Assembly: GCA_902461085.1 (NCBI GenBank)
Contig: CABPWH010000092.1
Location: 1 to 6,556 of the forward strand
Source of the DNA: an uncultured Collinsella sp.
GTDB lineage: Bacteria; Actinomycetota; Coriobacteriia; Coriobacteriales; Coriobacteriaceae
Reading direction: 5' to 3'
Length of the DNA stretch: 6,556 bases
The notes under the pieces were generated by a model. That model ran no database searches. It was not told the DNA's origin and worked only from the letters and a program-made list of their open reading frames with translations. The position numbers were made by a program, and so were the translations under genes. Shown here one piece after another: positions 1-5,969 of this stretch. The first letter of the stretch is position 1. Each line of letters starts with the position of its first letter.

Positions 1-83
1 GGACTTGCAGCGACGGACCTCAGGACGCTCTTACACCACGTCTGCGCGCGCGACCCCCAGGGGAGGCGGTTCGAGGGCCGTGG

Positions 84-121
84 AACAAAAACGGGGGCGC
101 AGGTTGTCCTGCGCCCCCGTT
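84..121 (-). terminator. Intrinsic terminator of the marR-ABC-ABC operon
   Basis: A perfect GC-rich hairpin has arms 90-103 and 108-121 (14 bp) around a 4-nt loop (TTGT on the plus strand). Read on the minus strand, the stem is followed by TTTTTGTT, a proper U-tract. It begins about 31 nt after the stop codon of the second ABC gene. On the plus strand the stem is followed by TCTCGGG, which is not U-rich, so termination looks specific to the minus-strand operon. Confidence 0.93.
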
Positions 122-152
122 CTCGGGCGTTATTCGTTCACTGCGGCAGAAT

Positions 153-2009
153 TTACGCCGCCTCGTCGAACTGCGAGTTGTACAGATCGGCGTAGAAGCC
201 GCCTTGGGCGAGCAACTCGTCGTGCGTGCCCTTCTCGACGATATCGCCGTCGCGGATTACTAGGATCACGTCGGCGTTGCGGATCGTGGACAGGCGGTGC
301 GCGATGACAAAGCTGGTACGGCCCTGCATCAGTGCATCCATGGCACGCTGAATAAGCTCCTCGGTACGAGTGTCGACGTTGGAGGTCGCCTCGTCCAAAA
401 TCAGCGCCGGGCGGTCGGCCAAAATGGCGCGGGCAATGGTCACGAGTTGGCGCTGACCCTGCGACAGGTTGGTGCCCTCCTCGTTGATCATAAAGTCGTA
501 GCCGCCGGCGAGCGTATGGATAAAGTGATCGCAGCGTGCGGCGCGTGCAGCGGCCTCGACCTCGTCATCGCTTGCATCGGGGCGTCCGTAGCGGATGTTC
601 TCGCGGATGGTGCCGTTAAACAGCCAGGTATCCTGCAGCACCATGGCAAACTCGCCGCGAAGTGCCGCACGGTCCCAGTCGCGCACGTCGATGCCCTCAA
701 CGCGCAGCGAGCCGCCGTCCACGTCGTAAAAGCGCTGCAGCAGCTTGATGAGCGTGGTCTTGCCGGCGCCGGTGGGGCCGACGATGGCGATGGTCTGGCC
801 GGGCTGCGCCTCGCAGCTAAAGTCGTGGATGATGGTCTTGTCGGGCGTGTAGCCAAACTTGACATGGTCAAACTCCACGTGACCGGGGCGCTTCTCGGGG
901 ATCTGCGCGTCGGCCTTCTGCTCCTCTTCGGGCGCGGCCAGGAACTCAAAGACGCGCTCGGTGGCAGCTGCCATCGACTGCATCGTGTTGCTCACGTTGC
1001 CCAGCTGCTGCACCGGCTGCGTAAAGTTGCGCACGTACTGAATGAAGCTCTGAATATCGCCGGGCGTGGCATTGCCGGTCAGCGCGAGCTGCGCGCCCAC
1101 TACGACAACGCCCACGTAACCCATGTTGCCCACCAGGCTCATAAGCGGCATCATCAGGCCCGACAGGAACTGCGAGCGCCAGCCACTAATAAACAGGCGG
1201 TCGTTTTGGCGGTCGAACTCCTCGATCGAGGCCTCGGCGCGGTCGAACACCTGAATGACGTTCTGGCCGGCAAAGTCCTCCTCGATAATGCCGTTGACGG
1301 CGCCCAGAACCTGCTGCTGCTCGCGGAAGTACGGCTGCGAAAAGTGAATCATCACCATCAAGATAATCGCGGCGGCCGGCAGCGTGAGCACGGTGACGCC
1401 GGTGAGCGGCAGGCTGATCGACAGCATCATGACGAGCACGCCGATAATCTGTGTGACGGACGTAATAAGCTGCGTCACGCTCTGGTTGAGCGACTGCCCC
1501 AACGTATCGACGTCGTTGGTGATGCGGCTGAGCACGTCGCCCTTGCTGTGACCGTTGAAGTAGCTCATCGGTACGACGGCGATCTTGGCGGCAATCTCCT
1601 TGCGCATGCGGTAGCAGATCTTTTGCGTGACACCGGTCATGAGCCAGCCCTGGATCAGACTGCAGGCAGAGCTCGCCAGATACAGGCAGAGCAAAAAGCC
1701 GAGCGTCTTGGCGATCCAGTTAAAGTCGACATCGCCGGTGCCGTTGACCTTGGCAACCAGGCCCTCGAACAGCTTGGTCGTAACCTGACCGAGCACCTTG
1801 GGTCCCACAATATTAAAGATGACCGAGCACACGGCAAAGGCGATGGCGGCAAACACGGCAATCTTGTGCTGCCCAATATAGCCGAGCAGCTGCCTCATGG
1901 TGCCCTTAAAGTCCTTGGCCTTTTCGCCGCGACGCATGCCGCCCATGCGGCCCATGGGACCACGCTGGCGGGTGGGCTTGGGAATCTGAGTCTTGGTCTC
2001 GTCTGCCAT
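153..2009 (-). CDS. ABC exporter half-transporter, catalytically competent subunit of a heterodimer
   Basis: This 618-aa protein has the TMD-NBD layout of type IV (B-family) ABC multidrug exporters. It has six likely membrane helices (about residues 48-70, 102-124, 180-200, 203-222, 282-308, 318-340) and then a nucleotide-binding domain from about 377. Walker A is GPTGAGKTT (411-419), the Q-loop Gln is 459, the signature is LSQGQ (515-519, canonical LSGGQ), Walker B is LILDE with catalytic Glu540, and the H-loop His is 571. The intact Glu and His mean this NBD supplies the hydrolytic half of the consensus site; its altered signature would pair with the degenerate half in the upstream partner. 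The cytosolic N-terminus is rich in Arg, Gly and Met (residues 14-28). The ATG overlaps the upstream gene's stop by one base (TAATG), and AAGGAGG lies 9 nt before the start, which suggests translational coupling. The substrate cannot be read from the sequence; drugs, peptides or lipids are all possible. Confidence 0.95.
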   Translation of the reverse strand: MADETKTQIPKPTRQRGPMGRMGGMRRGEKAKDFKGTMRQLLGYIGQHKIAVFAAIAFAVCSVIFNIVGPKVLGQVTTKLFEGLVAKVNGTGDVDFNWIAKTLGFLLCLYLASSACSLIQGWLMTGVTQKICYRMRKEIAAKIAVVPMSYFNGHSKGDVLSRITNDVDTLGQSLNQSVTQLITSVTQIIGVLVMMLSISLPLTGVTVLTLPAAAIILMVMIHFSQPYFREQQQVLGAVNGIIEEDFAGQNVIQVFDRAEASIEEFDRQNDRLFISGWRSQFLSGLMMPLMSLVGNMGYVGVVVVGAQLALTGNATPGDIQSFIQYVRNFTQPVQQLGNVSNTMQSMAAATERVFEFLAAPEEEQKADAQIPEKRPGHVEFDHVKFGYTPDKTIIHDFSCEAQPGQTIAIVGPTGAGKTTLIKLLQRFYDVDGGSLRVEGIDVRDWDRAALRGEFAMVLQDTWLFNGTIRENIRYGRPDASDDEVEAAARAARCDHFIHTLAGGYDFMINEEGTNLSQGQRQLVTIARAILADRPALILDEATSNVDTRTEELIQRAMDALMQGRTSFVIAHRLSTIRNADVILVIRDGDIVEKGTHDELLAQGGFYADLYNSQFDEAA

Positions 2010-4375
2010 TAGCGCTCGCCTCCTTCCGTGACGGCTGCAATTTCTTCTTGGGTAAGCCCCAGCTCCTCGGCAGAAAGCTGCGACTGTGCGATCTCCAGGT
2101 ACGCCGGGCAGCTGCGCAGCAGCTCCTCGTGCGTACCGGTGCCCACCACGTGGCCGTCGTCGAGCACGATGATCTGGTCGGCGTGCATGATGGTCGCGAT
2201 GCGCTGGGCCACGACCACGAGCGCGGCGTCAGTAACGTTTTTAGCCAGCTCCTCGCGCAGACGCGCGTCGGTCTTGTAGTCGAGGGCGCTAAATGAGTCA
2301 TCGAACACCACGACCTCGGGCTTCTTGGCCAAGGCGCGGGCGATGGCCAGGCGCTGGCGCTGACCGCCCGAAACATTGGAGCCGCCCTGGCTGATGGGGG
2401 AGTCGTAACCGCCCTCGCGCTCGGCGATAAAGTCCTCGGCCTGTGCGATGCGCGCTGCCTGGTGCATGTCATCATCGCTTACCATGTCGCCGGCAAACTT
2501 GAGGTTGCTCTCGACGGTGCCCGAGAACAGGCGACCCTGCTGAGGAATATAGCCAATGCGGCGGCGCAGCTCGGAAAGGGTCATATCGCGCACGTCGATG
2601 CCGTCAAGCGAAATGCTGCCGCCCGTGACGTCGTACAGGCGCGGAATCAGCTGTACAAGCGTGGACTTGCCCGAACCCGTGGAGCCGATGATGCCGAGCA
2701 TCTGACCGGCATGTGTGATGAAGTTTACGCCGCTGATGACATCGGCGCGGGCATCGGGATACTGGAAGCTCACGTCGTGGAAGGTGAGCTCACCGCGCGG
2801 CGCGCTGGCCGCGGGCAGTTTGGGCGAGACGGGGTCGTTGATGCTGGTGGGGCAAGTGATGACCTCTTCCACGCGCTCGGCTGCGACCTCGGCGCGGGGC
2901 AGGATAACCGAAACCATGGTGAGGATCATAAACGCCATGACGATCTGCATGGTGTAGGAGATAAACGCCATCATGTTGCCGACCTGCATCACGCCGTCGG
3001 ACACGCCCTGCGCGCCAAACCAGACGATAAGCACGGTGATGCAGTTCATGACGAGCATCATGAGTGGCATCATAAAGCTCATGGCGCGGTTGGTGTAGAG
3101 CTGCGTGGTCATTAGGTCGAGCGAAGCCTTGTCAAAACGCTCGAGCTCATGCTCTTCGCGGTTGAACGAGCGGATGGGCATAAGGCCGTCGAGCAGCTCG
3201 CGGGCGGTAAGGTTCACGCGGTCCACAAAGCTCTGCATCTTTTTGAACTTGGGCATGGTGAGGCCCATGAGCACGCCGACAACGGCCGAAACCGCGATGA
3301 TGGCCACGGCGATGGTCCACTCCAGGCCGGTGTGGTTGGCCAGGACGCGCATGACGGCGACGATGCCCATGACGGGGGCCATCAGGCACATGCGGATAAA
3401 CAGGGTTGCGGCCATCTGGATCTGCTGAATGTCGTTGGTGCAGCGGGTGATGAGCGAGGCCTGGCTAAACTTGCCCACCTCGGCCGGCGAGAAGTGCATA
3501 ACCTTGTTGAAGGTCTCGCGGCGTAGGTCGCGGGCGATGGAGCAGGCGGTGCGCGATGCCACGGCACCGGTCAGGATGGTGGCGACGAGCGACACCAGGC
3601 ACAGCCCAAACATCGTGGTCGCCATGCGGCTCAGGTAGGCGTTCTGCACGTCGGCTGGGTCGATGCCCTGTGCCTTGTACTCGTCCTGTACATAGCTCAC
3701 GGCGCGCTGGGTGACGATGGAGCCCGACATGGAGCCCATTTTGTCCGCCATCTGGTTGGCGCCCTCGATGAGCTTGCTCTGGTCGATCAGACCGCCTTCA
3801 ACGCCTGGGCGCAGACTCTTCATGGTGATCTTGCCGCCGTCGGCATCAATCTGCTTTTGCATGTTCTGCGCCGCTGCGGCCTTCTGCTGCATCTCGGCGA
3901 GCTGCTCGGGCGTCATCGCCGCCATCTGCTCGGGCGTGGGCATGGCCCGGGCGCCGCTGTTGTCTTTCTCACCGGACGTGCCCATCATGTCGCCCATGGA
4001 GTTGGCATCGATGCCCTGGTTGAACGAAAGGACGACAGTCTCGGGCAGGCTCATGATGTCGGAAATCTTGCCGCCGTCGGCGCGCTCCTCCTCGGTGCCC
4101 TTGTACGTTCGAATGCCGTTATTGTCCGCCTTGCTAAACACGGCCTCCACAGCCTTGGCGTCCTTGGTGCTCATAAAGAGTTCGAGGTCGTCGAGCGATT
4201 CGGCGCGAATGGTGTCGGGCACGGGCGAGGCGATGCCGCCTTGCTGCACGCCCACGTCGACGATGTCGCTCATATAGGTAGGCAGTGCCAGATCGGCGTT
4301 GCAGCTGATTACGATAAGCACGATAGCTGCGAACAGTGCCAGGATATGCTTTTTAAAGAGCTTGAGAATCCTCAC
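2009..4375 (-). CDS. ABC exporter half-transporter with degenerate ATP site and large TM1-TM2 ectodomain
   Basis: This 788-aa half-transporter is well above the usual 570-620 aa. TM1 is about 11-32. A hydrophilic segment of about 210 residues (40-250) follows before TM2 (253-273); the remaining helices are about 325-345, 352-374, 433-455 and 468-490. With the N-terminus inside, the insert is predicted to lie outside the cell. It is Met/Gln/Ala-rich, with a tandem repeat TPEQMAAM-TPEQLAEM (147-162) and a helical, coiled-coil-like stretch to about 176. The NBD has Walker A GSTGSGKST (564-572), Q-loop Gln612/613, signature VSGGQ (668-672) and Walker B VVVFDD, where Asp693 replaces the catalytic Glu. 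Gln724 replaces the H-loop His. These changes are characteristic of the non-hydrolysing subunit in heterodimeric exporters such as TM287/288, BmrCD and LmrCD. The start is GTG, overlapping the marR stop as GTGA, with AAGGAG ending 9 nt upstream. The next in-frame Met (35) would delete TM1, which supports the GTG start. Confidence 0.94.
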   Translation of the reverse strand: MRILKLFKKHILALFAAIVLIVISCNADLALPTYMSDIVDVGVQQGGIASPVPDTIRAESLDDLELFMSTKDAKAVEAVFSKADNNGIRTYKGTEEERADGGKISDIMSLPETVVLSFNQGIDANSMGDMMGTSGEKDNSGARAMPTPEQMAAMTPEQLAEMQQKAAAAQNMQKQIDADGGKITMKSLRPGVEGGLIDQSKLIEGANQMADKMGSMSGSIVTQRAVSYVQDEYKAQGIDPADVQNAYLSRMATTMFGLCLVSLVATILTGAVASRTACSIARDLRRETFNKVMHFSPAEVGKFSQASLITRCTNDIQQIQMAATLFIRMCLMAPVMGIVAVMRVLANHTGLEWTIAVAIIAVSAVVGVLMGLTMPKFKKMQSFVDRVNLTARELLDGLMPIRSFNREEHELERFDKASLDLMTTQLYTNRAMSFMMPLMMLVMNCITVLIVWFGAQGVSDGVMQVGNMMAFISYTMQIVMAFMILTMVSVILPRAEVAAERVEEVITCPTSINDPVSPKLPAASAPRGELTFHDVSFQYPDARADVISGVNFITHAGQMLGIIGSTGSGKSTLVQLIPRLYDVTGGSISLDGIDVRDMTLSELRRRIGYIPQQGRLFSGTVESNLKFAGDMVSDDDMHQAARIAQAEDFIAEREGGYDSPISQGGSNVSGGQRQRLAIARALAKKPEVVVFDDSFSALDYKTDARLREELAKNVTDAALVVVAQRIATIMHADQIIVLDDGHVVGTGTHEELLRSCPAYLEIAQSQLSAEELGLTQEEIAAVTEGGER

Positions 4376-4821
4376 TCGGCATCTCTCCTTTCTTGATTAC
4401 GGTCGATAATTTCGTTGGCACGCCTTAGAAGACGCACCATCTCTTGGGTATCTGTTTCGCCGAGCTGCTCGAGGAAGGCCGCGGTGCGGTCCTCGAATTC
4501 CCGACGTTTGATTTCGATAACCTGGAATCCTTTGTCGGTCACCGTGACGTGTACGCGACGACGGTCGGTCTTTGAGTGCTCGCGCTCGACCCAGCCCTTG
4601 GCCTCGAGGGCGCGCAGGATATTGGCGATGCGGGCGCTCGAGACCCAGGCGCGATCAGCGAGTTCGCTCGGCGTGAGCGAGCCGCCGGCGCGCATGAGGG
4701 CGCGCATGACGGCCATCTCGCCACCCAGAGCCTGGTCGGCAAAGCGCGAAACGCGCTGGTGCATGCTGCCAAACTCGGTAAAGAGCTGACGCCCAAGCTC
4801 ATGGAAATCGGTATCTTCCAC
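4372..4821 (-). CDS. MarR-family transcriptional regulator, probable operon autorepressor
   Basis: This 149-aa protein has normal MarR length and fold order. N-terminal helices (about 5-45) are followed by a winged helix-turn-helix (about 49-98) with LTPSELADRAWVSSARIANI as the HTH. The wing DRRRVHVTVTDKG (86-98) matches the family's D-R-R...T..G pattern, and a C-terminal dimerisation helix covers about 100-145. It is the first gene of the exporter operon and overlaps the first ABC gene by 4 nt. MarR proteins in this position usually repress their own operon and release DNA when a small ligand binds; both points are inference here. The start is GTG at 4821-4819. An in-frame TAG 12 nt upstream excludes a longer form, and the next Met is residue 20, which would remove the first helix. 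The RBS is a modest AGGGG six nt before the start. The start codon lies inside one arm of a perfect inverted repeat, which suggests autoregulation. Confidence 0.93.
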   Translation of the reverse strand: MEDTDFHELGRQLFTEFGSMHQRVSRFADQALGGEMAVMRALMRAGGSLTPSELADRAWVSSARIANILRALEAKGWVEREHSKTDRRRVHVTVTDKGFQVIEIKRREFEDRTAAFLEQLGETDTQEMVRLLRRANEIIDRNQERRDAE

Positions 4822-4861
4822 CGAAAACCCCTAACACTAGAAACTATTTTCGGTGGAAGAT
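4813..4861. promoter_or_regulatory. Perfect inverted repeat covering the marR start region (candidate MarR operator)
   Basis: The 15-bp arms are exact reverse complements: 4813-4827 (ATCTTCCACCGAAAA) and 4847-4861 (TTTTCGGTGGAAGAT), with a 19-nt spacer. The left arm contains the marR GTG start codon, the spacer contains its AGGGG RBS, and the right arm overlaps the candidate -10 and transcription start. The centres of the CCACCG/CGGTGG cores are 33 bp apart, about three helical turns, which fits two protein dimers on one DNA face. There is no U-tract on either side and the left arm is coding, so a terminator is unlikely. In RNA the repeat could also hide the start codon in a stem. Confidence 0.7.
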
Positions 4862-4868
4862 GATACCA
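4860..4868 (-). promoter_or_regulatory. Candidate extended -10 promoter of the marR-ABC-ABC operon
   Basis: Read on the minus strand the sequence is TGGTATCAT, i.e. TGn directly before TATCAT (5 of 6 to TATAAT). No good -35 lies 16-18 bp upstream, as is common for extended -10 promoters. Predicted transcription would start near 4853-4854, giving a leader of about 32 nt before the GTG start. The element sits between and within the CCACCG/CGGTGG sites, so a bound repressor would block it. The call is from motif reading only. Confidence 0.4.
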
Positions 4869-4892
4869 CCGCTCAACCATCCCATTCGGTGG
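4866..4892. promoter_or_regulatory. Second CCACCG/CGGTGG half-site pair upstream of marR
   Basis: CCACCG at 4866-4871 and CGGTGG at 4887-4892 repeat the core of the larger palindrome in the same inverted arrangement. Their centres are 21 bp apart, about two helical turns. The right copy is embedded in ATTCGGTGGAT, close to the longer arm sequence TTCGGTGGAA. The pair lies over the TGn and -35 positions of the candidate marR promoter, so it may be an auxiliary operator. It is weaker than the main repeat, sharing only the 6-bp core between its arms. Confidence 0.4.
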
Positions 4893-4935
4893 ATTTCTAG
4901 GCATGTCCCAAAAATCTACTTGGCCGCTAGGCAAT

Positions 4936-4953
4936 ATTAAGAGTGCATTAAGA
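4936..4953. repeat. Heptamer direct repeat ATTAAGA with 11-bp period
   Basis: ATTAAGA occurs at 4936-4942 and again at 4947-4953, separated by GTGC. The 11-bp period is close to one helical turn. The second copy runs into TTAAGACTTAA (4948-4958), a small palindrome. It lies in the AT-rich middle of the divergent intergenic region, just upstream of the candidate SDR promoter, so it could be a regulator site. Chance in AT-rich DNA is also possible. Confidence 0.3.
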
Positions 4954-4968
4954 CTTAAAATCATTCAA

Positions 4969-4996
4969 TTGCTGAAGCGTTTCAAAGAACTATTAT
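4969..4996 (+). promoter_or_regulatory. Candidate promoter for the SDR gene
   Basis: TTGCTG (4969-4974), a 16-bp spacer and TATTAT (4991-4996, 5 of 6 to TATAAT) point toward the SDR gene. The -35 is weak (3 of 6). If it is used, RNA would start near 5003 and leave a 5' untranslated region of about 110 nt. An alternative is the -10 at 5045-5050. Confidence 0.3.
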
Positions 4997-5044
4997 GCAC
5001 GCGGTTAGGCGAGGGGTTGTCACCACCATGACGACTGGGACTCA

Positions 5045-5050
5045 TATAAT
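5045..5050 (+). promoter_or_regulatory. Consensus -10 element (TATAAT) upstream of the SDR gene
   Basis: This is a perfect TATAAT, but no convincing -35 lies at 16-18 bp; TTGTCA at 5017-5022 is 22 bp away, and the preceding bases (TCA) are not an extended -10. It would give a leader of about 55 nt to the SDR start. It may be the real promoter if an activator compensates for the missing -35. Confidence 0.3.
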
Positions 5051-5111
5051 CGCCACGTGCGATGCTCCAACTTCCCGCAAGGAGACACCTTACATAAAGG
5101 GGGATGGAGTC

Positions 5112-5861
5112 ATGGCATTTGACTTCACGGGCAAGACCGCGATTGTCACGGGCGGCACTCAGGGCATTGGCCTCGAGATCGCCAAGGGCATCGTCGCGGG
5201 CGGCGGACATGTCGCGCTCATCGCAAGGAACGCTGCTAAGGGCGAGGCCGCTGTGGCCGAGCTTGGCGAGGGCAACAAGTTCTATCAGCTCGATGTCGCC
5301 GATGCGCCCAAGGCGCGCGAGACCGTCGAGCAGATTTTTACGGACCTGCCGCAAACCAACATCCTGATCAACTGCGCTGGCGTCATCAGCACCAAGAAGT
5401 TCGACGAGATCGATGACACCGAGTGGCGTCGCACCATCGACATCAACCTCAATGGTACGTTTACCATGATGAATGCCGTGTACCCGCACTTTAAGGCGGC
5501 CCATGCCGGCACTATCGTCAACGTGAGCTCTGTTGCTGGCAAGATCGGCGGCGGCCTGCTTGGCACCGCTGCCTACGCGAGCTCCAAGGCCGGTGTTAAC
5601 GGTCTAACCAAGGCAGTCGCCAAGGAAGGCGGCAAGTTTGGCGTTCGCTGCAACGCTGTATGCCCGTCGCTCACGCTTACCGATATGACCTCGATCCTCT
5701 CTGACGAGAACTCTCAGCGCATCATCAACGGTATTCCTCTGGGTCGTGCCGCCCAGGCCAGCGAGCCTGCGCAGATGGTGCTCTTCTTTGCCTCCGACCT
5801 CGCCAGCTTCGTGAACGGCGAGATCGGCGACTGCGACGGCGGCATCGTCCTGGACGGGTAA
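5112..5861 (+). CDS. Classical short-chain dehydrogenase/reductase, probably NADP(H)-dependent
   Basis: The 249-aa length is typical for classical SDRs. The Rossmann nucleotide loop is TGGTQGIG (13-20). Arg39 directly after the second beta strand (ALIARN) favours NADP(H), and D61 is the adenine-contacting Asp. The NNAG motif reads NCAG (87-90). The catalytic tetrad is Asn112, Ser140, Tyr155 and Lys159 (YASSK). The Ser-Tyr gap is 15 residues rather than the usual 13, so the loop has two extra residues. The later PG motif reads PS (185-186). The C-terminus ends GDCDGGIVLDG. I chose ATG 5112 because AAGGGGG lies 8 nt upstream and the SDR fold begins within 7 residues. The frame stays open back to an ATG at 4995, but that extension is not SDR-like. 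The substrate is unknown; the family includes sugar-acid, polyol, steroid and acyl-ACP reductases. The KdgT-like gene downstream makes a sugar-acid role such as KduD possible, but not shown. Confidence 0.92.
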   Translation: MAFDFTGKTAIVTGGTQGIGLEIAKGIVAGGGHVALIARNAAKGEAAVAELGEGNKFYQLDVADAPKARETVEQIFTDLPQTNILINCAGVISTKKFDEIDDTEWRRTIDINLNGTFTMMNAVYPHFKAAHAGTIVNVSSVAGKIGGGLLGTAAYASSKAGVNGLTKAVAKEGGKFGVRCNAVCPSLTLTDMTSILSDENSQRIINGIPLGRAAQASEPAQMVLFFASDLASFVNGEIGDCDGGIVLDG

Positions 5862-5880
5862 TACCCCACGACGATTATTC

Positions 5881-5920
5881 GGCGACGGCTCCTGCGACTC
5901 GGGACCGTCGCCTTCTTTCT
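5881..5920 (+). terminator. Intrinsic terminator after the SDR gene
   Basis: The stem GGCGACGG (5881-5888) pairs perfectly with CCGTCGCC (5905-5912). Partial inner pairing of CTCC with GGGA shortens the loop, and TTCTTTCT (5913-5920) follows. It starts 19 nt after the SDR stop. The U-tract is interrupted by C, so read-through into the next gene is possible. Confidence 0.75.
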
Positions 5921-5969
5921 GATATAGGCGCGTGCGGCTACGATTCGCATGCATCCAAAGGAGATATAT

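Noticed and set aside
1..89. Unassigned left end, including GGTTCGAGG resembling a tRNA T-loop and an alternating GCGCGCGCG run (44-52).
   Set aside because: The bases flanking TTCGA do not pair as a T-stem and no acceptor stem or anticodon arm is visible. Plus-strand frames are open only because of high GC, and the minus strand has no usable start. I see no supported feature here.
5..307. Plus-strand open frame across the terminator and the 3' end of the second ABC gene.
   Set aside because: It runs through a clear terminator hairpin, is Arg/Ser-rich, and has no RBS or family resemblance.
297..2012. Long plus-strand open frame (571 codons) opposite the second ABC gene.
   Set aside because: It is antisense to a gene with every ABC motif. 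Its His/Ala-rich composition is typical of a shadow frame in GC-rich DNA, and it has no RBS or recognisable domain.
3857..4396. Plus-strand open frames opposite the ABC ectodomain region (also 3711-4277).
   Set aside because: Both are antisense to the coding frame, which is continuous from TM1 to the NBD. They have no RBS or domain evidence.
4813..4861. Inverted repeat read as a terminator or a transposon end.
   Set aside because: No U-tract follows on either strand, one arm is within the marR coding sequence, and there is no transposase or target duplication. A regulator site fits better.
5062..5097. Possible 11-codon leader peptide (MLQLPARRHLT) before the SDR gene.
   Set aside because: There is no RBS before its ATG, no attenuator-like hairpin, and no run of a single amino acid. 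Chance is the simpler explanation.
4965..5504. Minus-strand open frame opposite the SDR gene and its leader.
   Set aside because: It is a shadow of the SDR coding frame with no recognisable domain, and the SDR frame has all catalytic motifs.
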